Both the position numbers and the translations under genes were made by a program. Positions 33,900 to 44,463 of a stretch of 64,000 bases of DNA are shown in pieces (within the stretch, counting starts at the first letter, position 1; every line of letters begins with the position of its first letter). Source of the stretch: Tetrapyrgos nigripes (lineage: Eukaryota; Basidiomycota; Agaricomycetes; Agaricales; Campanellaceae); NCBI GenBank assembly GCA_013368315.1, contig JAACJM010000136.1, positions 152,859 to 216,858 on the forward strand, in the 5' to 3' direction. The notes beneath the pieces were generated by a model, which did not search any database, had not been told where the DNA came from, and was given only the letters and a program-made list of their open reading frames with translations.

Positions 33900-36700
33900 T
33901 ATCTGAATGACAATGAGGTTCTACGCACATTTCACTGTGAATGTCGAAATGGACCATCATTATCCATTCCAAAAAAACGAATCCAGCCTCCTCCTGCTGG
34001 ACATTCTCTCTGAAACTTCACATATACACTCTTTTGGTCTCCTCAAGGCATTCTATCAAGTCTTATAGCGGGAAAAGCACTCCTTTTGAGTCTACACTGT
34101 CGAGGACGTCAAGCAGTCACTTTTTGCTGCTCCTCCTGTGTTACACAGCCACAAGAATGTGACTTCCATCCAATCACAATGCTTGAATTCTTGCTACAGG
34201 CAGTCTCAACACCTCATCTGCATTCCCTGCTGCATGTAAGTCATTTCTTGCTACCTGCACACCCTCCTACACACTCTACACACCCTACATACACTTCTCT
34301 CATCCAATACACACACATTCCACACGCAATCCATAACAAAAAAAAAACTAGGCTCTAATGCCTCCAAGCTCTAACGCTTGAAAAATAAATGAAATAAAAA
34401 GAACACACAGACAAACATCGTTCTCCCACTAGGCTCTAATGCCTCTAAGCTCTAATGCTTGCACGCATCCTTAGAACTGTGCCATATCCCTACTACTCAC
34501 TCATTTAGGCTCTAACGCCTCTATTCCCAACAGTCTCTACCTCCTCCACAAAGAAGCCTATTACGAAACAGACCACACTGTCCTTCAATAAGCAAGCCCC
34601 TACTCGCCCTCCTCCACAAAGTGGTTCTTGCAGCACTCTCAATCCTTTGGCCCCACCTCAATAAGCAAGCCCCTGCTCACCCTCTACAAAGCGTGGTTCT
34701 CATGGGACTCTCGATCCCTCGGCCTCTGCCCTTTCGGCAACCCCAAGACAGGCATGATGACGTCTTGTGCAGGTCTCTACCAAAGGATGACTTCTTTACC
34801 CTCTAGCTCTTGCTTTACATACTCTCTAGCTCTCTCACTCTATAATCTCGTACACCTTCTGCCCATACCTCACACACTTTAACATCAGAATGTATACCTT
34901 ATTTTCTCTTACATCAGGAGCATCAATAATACATTAGCTTCTACTCTGTAATTGTGTACTCTGCTCAATATGCTGGGGGTAACACACACCCTGTTCAATG
35001 TCTCCAGCTCTACTTCTACCGCTACCTAATGTTTGACCTCAATCCAATGGCACTCAGTCTTACTCATCGCCATTTACAAAACTAACCATGCCTTGACATC
35101 TTTTGCATATGCCGTTTCTCAGCCCTCTTTGTAGGCTCGTGCACACTCTCTTTTACAGCTGCATGATATCCCCGACATGCACCCATTTATACCACACATA
35201 TAGCTACCAAATCTCTGCCTACCTGTCACTGCCAGCTGGAACCCTGCCTATATTAACTCTCACCCTTCTCCTGTTGCTCACGCACTTGTACATCCTCCTA
35301 ATCATTTCACACATGAAATCTTGGTGAATGCACTGACAAAGTAATTAGGGGGTTATTTCAACACAAACTTCAAATCCTGTAACCATCTTTTGCGATATTG
35401 TCACTCCCAACACCCAACAACCTCCACCAGTCCATGCCAGCCCTGTATGCCCTGCATGTATTTTGCAATCCTTTCGAACTTGCAATCTAGTCACTTCTAT
35501 TAATGTTTGATTAAACAACAACCATCCTTACCTACCTGGCCATGCATTCTGACAGGTTCAGGATGAGATCTCTGTCCAAATACTCAGTCATATCCCTGAG
35601 CACTGGACATTGAGCTTCTTAGTCCACTTCTGCTATACCTTCCTCTCCTCAGAAAAGATCACTATCCATGCTACTGCACATAGCATGTGGATGACCTGCT
35701 AAGAACTGTTCTCCTCATATATCAGAAGAGCCTTGAAAAACATACAGATCTATACACCTATGGTGGGATCATTCTTTGTTTGATGCAGCACTACATTCCC
35801 ACTCGTCTCCATCCACAATCTGCCACAGAGGCCCATTTCTGGCATCTCTGTTCACGGAGCTTGCAATTCTGCCACTTCAATATCATCAAATCACCCTTGC
35901 TATGTGCTGCCTTCTGTACATCCTATTGAGAGACCGTATCCACTGTGCCATTGCATTTCAGTTGTAAACACCACCAATGCTTTATATCCTCCATCCCAAG
36001 TCACAAAACTCTGCTTCATTTCACTGATCCAATATTATTGGCCCTCACTCCATCTTACACCATAAATCTAATATCATCAAATCCATTCTGCCTTGACTCT
36101 CGCTATGAAGTCAATCTACTCAAAATCAATTTCTTCTCTTCATCAAGCTATCATAATCTGCCATCCCACTATAACTGTCCTTTGCATTACCCTAACTCTA
36201 CCTTCTTTTCATCCTTCACAATCTACACTCAGAATCAATATCTTTGCTCTACCTCACTCACAGCATCATCACAAATTCCACTTCCCATTACAAGCATTCC
36301 CTTCTCTCCAGCCTTGCAACTTGAATCCACATTCAATGTCAATATCTTTAATCTACCCCGCTTTCACCCCAACCCTGTACTCATTATTAAAACCCTCTCC
36401 TAATACCTTGCATTCTGCACTCAGAATAATATCTTTCTCCACTTCACTCTCAGCTCACCTCAACCTCATATTCTATCAAAACAATCTCCTAAGTCCTCGC
36501 AATCTGCACTCGAAATCATAACTTCACTCAGAATCACTCTCAGCTCACTCTCATATTTCATCAAAGTCTCTCATTTCTAGTGTGGTTTGAGCCATTCAAG
36601 TAATCCGGGTTCTACGCTGGACAATCGTACACTTGTTCTCCTTCCATCTCAATTTTCAGCACATCATCAAACATGATTCGACAATTCTGATTTAGCTGTG
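33900..36700. repeat. Pyrimidine-skewed, gene-poor repeat tract
   Basis: About 2.8 kb in which the plus strand is strikingly rich in C and T with few G, low in CpG, and without a plausible gene on either strand. A 33-bp motif beginning CTAGGCTCTAATGCCTC occurs at 34348-34380 and 34429-34461, with a shorter third copy at 34505-34523. A single HVDDLLRT string near 35684 recalls a retroelement RT but lacks context. This may be the remains of old transposons altered by C-to-T mutation; nothing more specific is supportable. Confidence 0.4.
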
Positions 36701-36850
36701 CAAGCTCCTGATCTAATCACTTGCCGTGGGACTACCGTCACAATGTTGACGTGCTCAATTTCATTGGTAAGGGCTTAGAGTAGACGTAGGCCGTGGCAGG
36801 CTATACCGCGTCTACACCTGGCATGTTCATAGAGGACCGTGCCATGTATT

Positions 36851-36869
36851 TCTATCTATCTATCTATCT
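36851..36869. repeat. TCTA microsatellite
   Basis: Nearly five perfect TCTA units. Confidence 0.85.
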
Positions 36870-37707
36870 GCTTTATTCTAAGGGAGGGCTAGGAGTCAAA
36901 AAGGAGTCATTTATCTTGGACAGGCCTTAACCATGTATTAGGGAGGTATAGAAGCTGTGAGAAGTGAGAGAACACCATACAGTATGGGTCTTGGCTGATT
37001 AACAGAGTCCGAAAGTCGGTACGGAAGTATGACTAGGATACAAATCAGCAATTCGGCTTATGCCCTATAGTGTTAGTCCTAGTGTACTACGTTGAGGAAT
37101 TTTCCACTTGAAACGTGCATAATGGGAAACCAGCCCGAGTTTTTTTCGAGAAGGAGGAGAAGTTACATGGGTGTCAAGTTAGTGTCAAGACTCAAGAACA
37201 GGCCCGTCGCGATGATTACATGTGTTGTCCATGTGACCTTTATTTGTGCAGACATGGTGCTGCCAAACAGACTGCGTTTTTTTACCCTCATGGTCTCTCC
37301 TGGTCCCGGCAGCTTCTTGTACGCTAGCAACAATGTGGTATGATCAGATCCGTTAAGCCTGAGTTAGGCTACTGGAACCCTGACCAGCATGATTACAAGA
37401 CAGCCTTACTTGCGCCGCAAATTTATGGTAAAAACTGGCGGAAGTCGATGAACTAAAGGAACGCGTCAGTCAAGCGTCAGTGGTGAGCGTATTACTACGC
37501 ACAAAGAATATCTGCCAAGTTCTGATTACATGGATTGGTCAATAAGATCATGTACTTTATTCAAGTTCCGCCGAATCCTTTCAATTTTCAACCCGTTCCA
37601 TACGGGCTTTTATACTTTCACTCAAGCCCTTCCTTTTTCAGTTCCCCTACTAGCCATCCAAGTCTCTGGTCCCTTCAGGTATTTTACTCATCAGCAACGC
37701 GAATATT
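36870..37707. other. Intergenic region, no gene seen
   Basis: Open frames near 37090-37340 overlap each other in different phases and have no recognisable motif. This is the 3' side of the 2OG-Fe(II) oxygenase gene. Confidence 0.45.
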
Positions 37708-38998
37708 TCAAGTCTGGCGAAAGTAACTTACTGTGCGATTGTTCACCCTCTGATATTTGACTCTCCTGACAAACCACTCTTCCGCTGTTTGTCCAGGATT
37801 AAACGTCTTCATAGCCCATTCCGAATCATTCTCAATGGCGTCATTCACGGCTTCAGCAATGAGAGGGCTCTGATCCGTCAATGCGCGAAGCTGGACGGAA
37901 TTGCCTGGACGAAAGAAGAAGACGAGGGACCAACGGTCAAGGGTTGATTGTTGTCCAGGAGGTGGTCTGTACCTCGTGTCTATGTGAATATCATGTCCTG
38001 ATAACGATGCATGTACTCACACCACCCTATGAATATTTGACCTCAGGATTCCGCCGCTGAGAACTGATAAAGCGTCTCCGACATTGCAGATTGCATGTCC
38101 GGGTAGTGGCTACAATATGCAGAGTCGGTCAATCAACTTTCTTTTCTATTCAGTATTTGCGTACTCACCCTAACGTACTGCCACTCCTCTACTCCAGGAG
38201 GTAAAACTTGCAATCCACCAAGCCGATTATGCAAGAAGCTCAAACTACCAAAGTCCGTATGAGCGCCTATTGCCATCCTATCAGGCGGACGCCCAGCTTG
38301 AGCAGGACTCTTGATGACCCGCGTCTCACTTCCACTAAACTCCCCGCTGGCCGTATGCAAAAGATCTAACCTACCCTCCGGTAAGCCGAGTTTATCGTTG
38401 AAAACTCTCAGTATAGTATCGTTGATTTCGACGGACTTGCGGACGAAGGGAATGATGCTAGAATTCATTCGGGCGTTGACGGTATGAGGGTATGTTCGAC
38501 GAGAAGGTTTGGGATAGGAAAGGACGTCATCTTTGGCGATGTTTAAGAATTCGACGGTGTCTGGAGTACCGTCTGCGTTGACTGCATGCGCTCCCGCCGC
38601 TTTATAGCTACGCATACTCAAGTCAGGTCCAAATAGCCAACGCTTGACATAAACTCACCCAAAAGATATTCCAGCGTCTCCTTGCTCGAATTTCATTTTC
38701 TCTTCTATGGGCAGAGCCATAGTCTCTGCTCCCATATCAAACATTCCATTGACTTCGTCGTCTGCGCCGTGATTTTTCAGGCTAGGAGTGATCAGTTGAA
38801 TTCCATCTTTCGTCAAAGGCAGTCGCTGGAACGACATTATTCAAGGACGACGTACTACCAAAATCCCAATTTCGTCGCTGCACTCCAGAGTCGATCTTTC
38901 TCTCCCATATCCCCAGCTTTCAAAAGTTCGTAGTCGATAATGAGCAGAGCGTGTGTAGGAACATCGTCCGGGAAGGGCGGAAACGTGGGTACAGGCAT
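37708..38998 (-). CDS. 2OG-Fe(II) oxygenase, isopenicillin N synthase-like
   Basis: Predicted non-heme iron, 2-oxoglutarate-dependent dioxygenase of the isopenicillin N synthase-like fold; substrate unknown. The N-terminal DIOX_N part starts at 38998 (MPVPTFPPFPDDVPTHALL) and after one intron continues KNHGADDEVNGMFDMGAETM. The catalytic domain shows the iron-binding HxD in AIGAHTDFGSLSFLHNR and LGGLQVL, the distal iron histidine in LRSNIHRVV, and the 2OG-binding arginine in DRWSLVFFFRPG. All three iron ligands are present. There are about five exons. The C-terminus reads VKYQRVNNRTVSYFRQT, TGA at 37708; an intron at the GTAAGT inside NRTVSY is possible. The length of about 350 residues fits fungal members, which act in secondary metabolism or small-molecule catabolism. 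The flanking genes do not form an obvious cluster. Confidence 0.85.
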
Positions 38999-39468
38999 TA
39001 TTCGAGATTTAATTGCGTGAGTGGTGTTTGTGAAGTCGATTGAGAGTCTCAGAAACTGAGCGCTAGGCTATGATGCAAAGCGGGGCCTTTTATGTTATTT
39101 TAGCTAGTGGGTACCAGAGATCATGAGGCCAGTCTTCGTTCCTCGGTTCGTCTTCAATAACAGGCTGAAACTTAGTCCAGGCGGCGCAATGCATGCCGAA
39201 GGCCTCTCGTAGACTGATAGTGAGCGTCGTCGATTTGGGCAGATTGTATGCCTGGGTGGTGATACAGCAGATCACGAGGCCAGGGTTCTTCTGATGATCT
39301 CACTCTGCACAGGCCATAATATTCATCAGATGCTCAGAGATGCTACCAATGATCATGAGATCCTTTTCATCGTTCGTGAGTGCTCCGTCCTTGTGACGGT
39401 CATTGTCTGAAAGTACTCCAGAATGACGAAATGGCCAAAACACTATTAGCTCTTTCTACTGTAATTAG
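38999..39468. other. Intergenic region with a possible gene relic
   Basis: Minus-strand codons at about 39090-39420 look protein-like (MNIMACAE then stop, then LVICCITTQAYNLPKSTT and EDWPHDLWYPLAK) but are cut by a stop and lack a start. Not identified. Confidence 0.3.
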
Positions 39469-39598
39469 CACGCCGAAAAGACAAAAATATCCGCTCGACG
39501 GATAGATGACATTATTGTACAGATATATCTCATATCTGTACAAAAATGTATTTCTGTACGCCTTTCTACCGAGCGGATATTTTTGTATTTTCGGCGTG
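39469..39598. mobile_element. 130-bp MITE or foldback element with TAG duplication
   Basis: Arms starting CACGCCGAAAA match at 28 of 29 bases and are flanked on both sides by TAG (39466-39468 and 39599-39601), consistent with a 3-bp target duplication. A second, inner palindrome (TTGTACAGATAT and its complement around ATCTC) would extend the hairpin. No coding capacity. A 3-bp duplication and CAC ends would be compatible with a CACTA-type source, but the family is not established. Confidence 0.82.
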
Positions 39599-39630
39599 TA
39601 GTCATAGGCAGCTGTCGGTAGCAGTGTAAA

Positions 39631-39654
39631 TCTATCTATCTATCTATCTATCTT
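39631..39654. repeat. TCTA microsatellite
   Basis: Six TCTA units, 30 bases beyond the 39469-39598 foldback element. Confidence 0.85.
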
Positions 39655-40447
39655 TCGTTGTCCAACTCATGACTGGTTCAAAGATAGATGCCGAATCCTC
39701 TTCAAGTTTGCGACGGCCAGAGGAGACAGAAATCGTGGGGCTAGTTTCTCCTCAGTCCTCTTCTTCTAAAGTTCTTGGCGGACGGTCAAGCTGAAAGCCA
39801 CTTACAATTCAGCTCTAGCATGTTCGGACCTATTTGCCGTGTGTGGGAGCCCAGAATCATTTACCCATTCTATAGATGCGTTTACGCCAAATGTCCAGGG
39901 ATATCTTTTCGGAAGTCACCCGTGACGGAAGGCATCCACCCTCGTTATCCGTCCAGAGCGGCGGAACTCTTCAACTTGAAGCGTACGTGTCCAGACTCCC
40001 TTTTGCCGTTTGCCGGGCTGACGCGTATCGTCCGGCAAGAATGATGTCCGACTGCCGACAATTCTTCCATCTGAGACCTCTTCCCGCCGCTCTTTTTTTC
40101 CGTATCGATTCATAATTCATTCCTTCCCTCGTATTCTCCACAAGAAGTCTAGCAAACAATGCATCAAAGATCTCACTTGTGGGAACTCACAGCCACCTAC
40201 ACAAGTGGCTGCAAGTTCTATACAGTAACTACTGCTTGCCGCCGATAAACGTAATGCATTCTGGCAATAAAACGTAGTCGTCTCTATGTCAGAGTGTATC
40301 GTTCTTCTGACTCAGCTCAGCAGCGATCTCCTATATGACGTCGACCGCTTCGGAAGTCATCCGAACGTCGAGATATAAAGGCAACCATGGCCAACGACAA
40401 AAGCCTTACAGCCTACCAAAGAATCCCCATCCCAGTCTATAGCTACA
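39655..40447. other. Upstream region of the aldo/keto reductase gene
   Basis: No gene seen. A TATAAAG box at about 40374 lies 70-75 bases before the chosen ATG at 40448. The out-of-frame ATG at 40387 is too close to that box to be in most transcripts. Confidence 0.45.
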
Positions 40448-42079
40448 ATGTCCTTTCTCACTCCACCTCTAGCTCCCAAAACCAAACTCGGTCGATACCG
40501 CCAACTCAGTCCTCGAGCAGCAATCCACGTCTCGCCGATCTCATTTGGTGGAATGAGCGTCGGAGACGCGACGTGGAATACGTTGGGTGCGATCAATAAA
40601 GAAAAGTCTTTTGAGCTTTTGGATGCGTATTATGATAATGGGGGAAACTTTATTGATACGGCTAATATCTAGTGAGTGTGGGCACTTCTGCGTGTTTTTG
40701 GACTTCTTCTCTAATCTCAACCATGCAGCCAAAATGGATCTTCTGAGGCTTATATCGGCGAATGGATGGAAAAGAGGAAGATTCGTGATCAGATGATTAT
40801 TGCTACGAAGGTAAGTATTCAGCACATGCACACTTCTACTCTTTTCTAATACTTCTTCGTCATACCATCCATCCCTTGGCCTTTAATTAACAGTACAGCA
40901 ACTTCACTCACAATGGCGACAACAACTCCATTGCCCAACGTATTAACTACGTCGGTAACAACGTCAAATCTATGAAATTGGCTGTCGAAACCTCCTTGCA
41001 ACGTCTTCGTACGAGTTACATCGACATCTTCTACGTACACTGGTGGGATAATCACACCTCTGTCGAAGAGATGATGGATGCATTGCATAATTTGGTTGTT
41101 GCGGGCAAGGTGCTTTATCTTGTAAGTGTCTTGAAATTTTGCCTACGTGAACGTTAAATGACATGGCTTCTCCTTTTGCATTTATTACTAGGGAATCTCA
41201 GACACCCCAGCTTGGTTCGTCGTGAAAGCGAATGCTTATGCCAAGTCGGTCGGAAAGACTCCGTTTGTGCTCTATCAAGGAGAGTACTCTGTCCTCAAGC
41301 GTGATATGGAGAGGGAGATTATCCCAATGTGTGCTCAAGAAGGTATGCTGACTTGCTGTCGTTAAACTGATCAATGTCTTGGCTCATCAATATCTGTCAC
41401 TTTCCTGTCCTGCTGTCCGTATAGGGTTGGGCCTTCACGTTTGGGGCGTCCTCGCCGGAGGCAAAATCCGTACCAACGAGGAAGAAAAACGCCGTCTCGA
41501 ATCCGGAGAGAAAGGCCGAACGACGCCTTGGGATGCAGAGTGGCTAAGAAAACCTGATCAAGTCAAGGTTTGCGATGGACTCGAAGCTGTTGCGAAGGAA
41601 GTGGGGGCGAAGAGTATTGGTGCTGGTAAGTCAAATGTCATAGTCGATCTCTTCGTTTCGTTCTTATTGATCTGATCATGATTCAAATGTCATGATGTTC
41701 CCTTTACATCATAGTCGCAATTGCCTACGTCCTGCACAAAACGCAATACATCTTTCCCATGGTTGGAGGCCGTAAAGTCGAGAATCTCCTCTCCAACATT
41801 GAAGCATTGGATATCTCCCTCACGGATGAGCAGATCAAGTATTTGGATGGATTGAAAGAGTTTGATTTGGGATGGCCGTATAACCTCTTTGTGAGTATGA
41901 TTTGGTCATGGAATCACAGCCATGGATTGGATGATTCTTTGAATACTCACTATTCTATTTTCTTCTTCTTTCTTTCTTCACAGGGAACTGCTGGGACATA
42001 CCCAATGCTTGTCACTATCCATGCTACGGTTGATCCTATCCCAAAGCCCTCGCCTATTCAGCCTGTAAAAGGACAGTAA
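40448..42079 (+). CDS. Aldo/keto reductase, aryl-alcohol dehydrogenase type
   Basis: NADPH-dependent oxidoreductase of the AKR superfamily, closest in pattern to fungal aryl-alcohol dehydrogenase/norsolorinic acid reductase-like members (AKR9). Seven exons join in frame. Exon 1 (from 40448, MSFLTPPLAPKTKLGRYRQL) contains SPISFGGMSVG and NGGNFIDTANI. The catalytic tyrosine codon is split by the first intron (TA then C), followed by QNGSSEAYIGEWM. Then come the lysine in MIIATKYSNF and the histidine in YIDIFYVHWWDNH. The Asp-Tyr-Lys-His tetrad is therefore complete. Further exons read GISDTPAWFVVKANAYAK, GLHVWGVLAGGKI, VAIAYVLHKTQYIFPMVGGR (cofactor site) and a last exon ending PIQPVKGQ, TAA at 42079. 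The product is likely cytosolic and acts on aromatic or aliphatic aldehydes. Confidence 0.9.
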
Positions 42080-42282
42080 TACACACCCTCGAGGAGCTCT
42101 GAATATTCTGCAGTCGTGGATTTATGATACGTCAATGTTTGCTCTACAGGGCTGAAGGAAGAGCACTCGGTTGAATCTGTACGGCAGATACTTATTACTT
42201 AGGGACATCATTCGTTATCGCCAACACAAACTATCACTTGATGATTAATTATAATCATGAAAGACTTGAAACTCTTCACACT

Positions 42283-42307
42283 TCCTAGCCCGGGTAATAC
42301 ACTCCTC
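42283..42307 (-). repeat. Dispersed 25-bp repeat, copy 2
   Basis: Identical to 10841-10865. It covers the GVYYPG-stop end of the short frame at 42285-42554. Confidence 0.6.
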
Positions 42308-42554
42308 CCTCCCTCCCTTCATCGAGGTGATTAAAGATGGTTCGAGTTTCGCTCGAACGATCTTCTTGAAAAAATATTGATGAGAAATGTAAAGGATCCA
42401 TCAGAATATTATGAGTATTATTACTCACAGAGAAGATTACCCTCCACTCAGTTTCAGATACTTCAAGCTGGGGATAATTTGCCTCGAATCTCACACAAAT
42501 GACATTTTTGTCATTTTGTTGGAAAACTTGGATGCAAGGTTTCGAGAGCGCCAT
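42285..42554 (-). CDS. Short unrecognised frame ending GVYYPG
   Basis: An 89-codon frame on the minus strand from ATG 42554 (MALSKPCIQVFQQNDKN) to TAG 42285. Its composition is protein-like and it includes a run of evenly mixed residues (FEANYPQLEVSETEWRVIF), but no domain is recognised. The last 25 bases recur identically at 10841-10865, where the end FNH...GVYYPG-stop can also be read, so the sequence is at least a dispersed repeat. It could be the last exon of a longer gene or a transposon remnant. Confidence 0.35.
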   Translation of the reverse strand: MALSKPCIQVFQQNDKNVICVRFEANYPQLEVSETEWRVIFSVSNNTHNILMDPLHFSSIFFQEDRSSETRTIFNHLDEGREGGVYYPG

Positions 42555-44463
42555 CGATGGGGCTAAGCGTCTCTGTACACGTCATATGGTGTTATGACTG
42601 AATTTGGACAGAAGATGGGCATCGAGAGATTACGCGTACGAGGCCCTTTAGGCCGAGTTAACCCATGTCGACCCACCAATTGAGTACCAAACTCTCTCAC
42701 GGGTTCTAACTTTTACATGCCACCTTGGCAGCGCTCCGAAGTCCCCGAACAGACGCTCAACGACACGTCATTCCTGCCTTCCCTCCGTTGGTATCGATGC
42801 ACAGGCCCACCAACCAGCACGACGAGCTTCAGACGCGTTTACCTTCCCTCAACAGCCGTCAAAAGTCATCAAGAGCCGCTCTCTGAGACTCTAAATCAAT
42901 ATGGCTACCTCTAATCCAAGGTCATTTAAAGGCGTTGTTTTGCGCAGAGCGATCGCGACCTCCCAAATCTTTTCCACTGGTTCAAACTCCCACTCCTGAC
43001 AACCGAAATTTCAGTCTGAAATTGGTCTGGACTGTGTACAGTGACTGCTGACGTCGACAACGACGTGTTGAAAGTCCTTTTCCCTCCTCTCACTAACCAC
43101 CACCATTCCTCCTCTCTGGTTTCTCTTGCTCACGGTCATCCACTTTCTTCATATACACATCAGGAAACTGCAGCCAGCACTACCGTTGAGTGCAGATTTA
43201 CCTGGATGAAACTGGGTGAGTCTTTGGCGGACCGGTTTCTTTTTACTGCTACTAATAGCCGGTGCTCTCTGCAGAAAATTATACCATGAAGCCTTCTCAT
43301 CCTGGCCACGAGTATAGGGCTGTGACTATGTCGGTGGATATGGGCACCTAGGTACGTATTCTCTCTGTCCTTTGCTCTTCCGAGTCCGGTTGTCAGATTC
43401 CTTCGTAAACTCTCATTAACAATGCCTCTACTTTGACTTCCATTTTCACAGGGCATACTGGACACCAACTCGATGACACCACTACCGTCACGACATCTCA
43501 TTCTTTTTCATTGCGAGAAGGATTATGGAGAAGGACATGCAACAAGAGACTCCATGTCTGCATGTTATGGAGTTTATTGGTATATTGTGTAGGATGATGA
43601 GGGTTCATGTTCCATCCCTTCAGCAAACTTGCGGTTTAACTAGAAGGCCTGCTGTTTACAGTGAGTCATTTTTCACTATTTTCTTTTTCTCTTTTCTCTG
43701 TAATACTTTCACCTTTGGTCTCAGTGTCTTCCCATTTGGTCCTTCTTTCTTCTGTTCTTCTTGCCATGGGTGCATCTTCTCTCTTGTCTCTTTTTCCCTT
43801 TCATATTGTCACATTTTTCTATTCTACCACTGCTTTTCACTGCTTGTGTGAGCATACATTTGCCTAGTTGTTGCTTTATGTTTCCTGGGATTGACATCTC
43901 CATTGTACAACTTGTGTATTGGCATGTACAGTATGTAACAAATATATCATTGTGAGTCCTACTATACTTGGCTACCTATTTAGATGCTCAAAAGCCAATG
44001 GGAGGCCTCGTACCTTGCCATGCGAAGCACTGGCCCCTTACCTCAGTAGTAAAAGGGAGATTAGTACATAATGATACAGGTTACACGCTTGTTTCATGAA
44101 ATTTCTTTAGGAACCAGAACAAGGGAAATGTGGGCGCTGCGCGCGGCACGATAACGAAGCCCAAATCTGGTGTAAAGTGTGGGGTGAATTTTGCCTAGCT
44201 GCCGCAAGGTCGAGTTGCCTTCAAGGTGGACCCTGAGCTCCCCTCGACTGCCTTGGTTTACCAATATGGCAACCAAGCTGACGAGTTTTGATGGCCTCAA
44301 AACTCGCCCCGTACCTCCATCCGCATTTGGGATGTGGATTTTGACATCCATCTTTTTGTTTTCGACGCGTCTGACATCTTTCTTCCAGAACTTTGAATTA
44401 GCCGACTACGTCTTGTGCCGCGACGCGTCACACGGCACGTGCTTTCCTTCTTCCCGTTCCTCG

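Larger units (their letters stand above)
42080..44463. other. 2.4 kb region without a confident gene
   Basis: Contains the short minus-strand frame at 42285-42554 (listed separately). The rest (42600-44460) has only short frames; 43600-43870 is T-rich. The last few hundred bases are the promoter side of the OMA1 gene. Confidence 0.45.

Noticed and set aside
35684..35760. HVDDLLRT string resembling the YVDD box of a retroelement reverse transcriptase
   Set aside because: Preceded by a stop, with no neighbouring RT, integrase or RNase H motifs on either strand; a chance match in skewed sequence is likely.
40387..40599. ATG at 40387 as start of the aldo/keto reductase or as a regulatory upstream frame
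   Set aside because: Out of frame with the enzyme and only about 13 bases after the TATA box, so it is probably not in the transcript.
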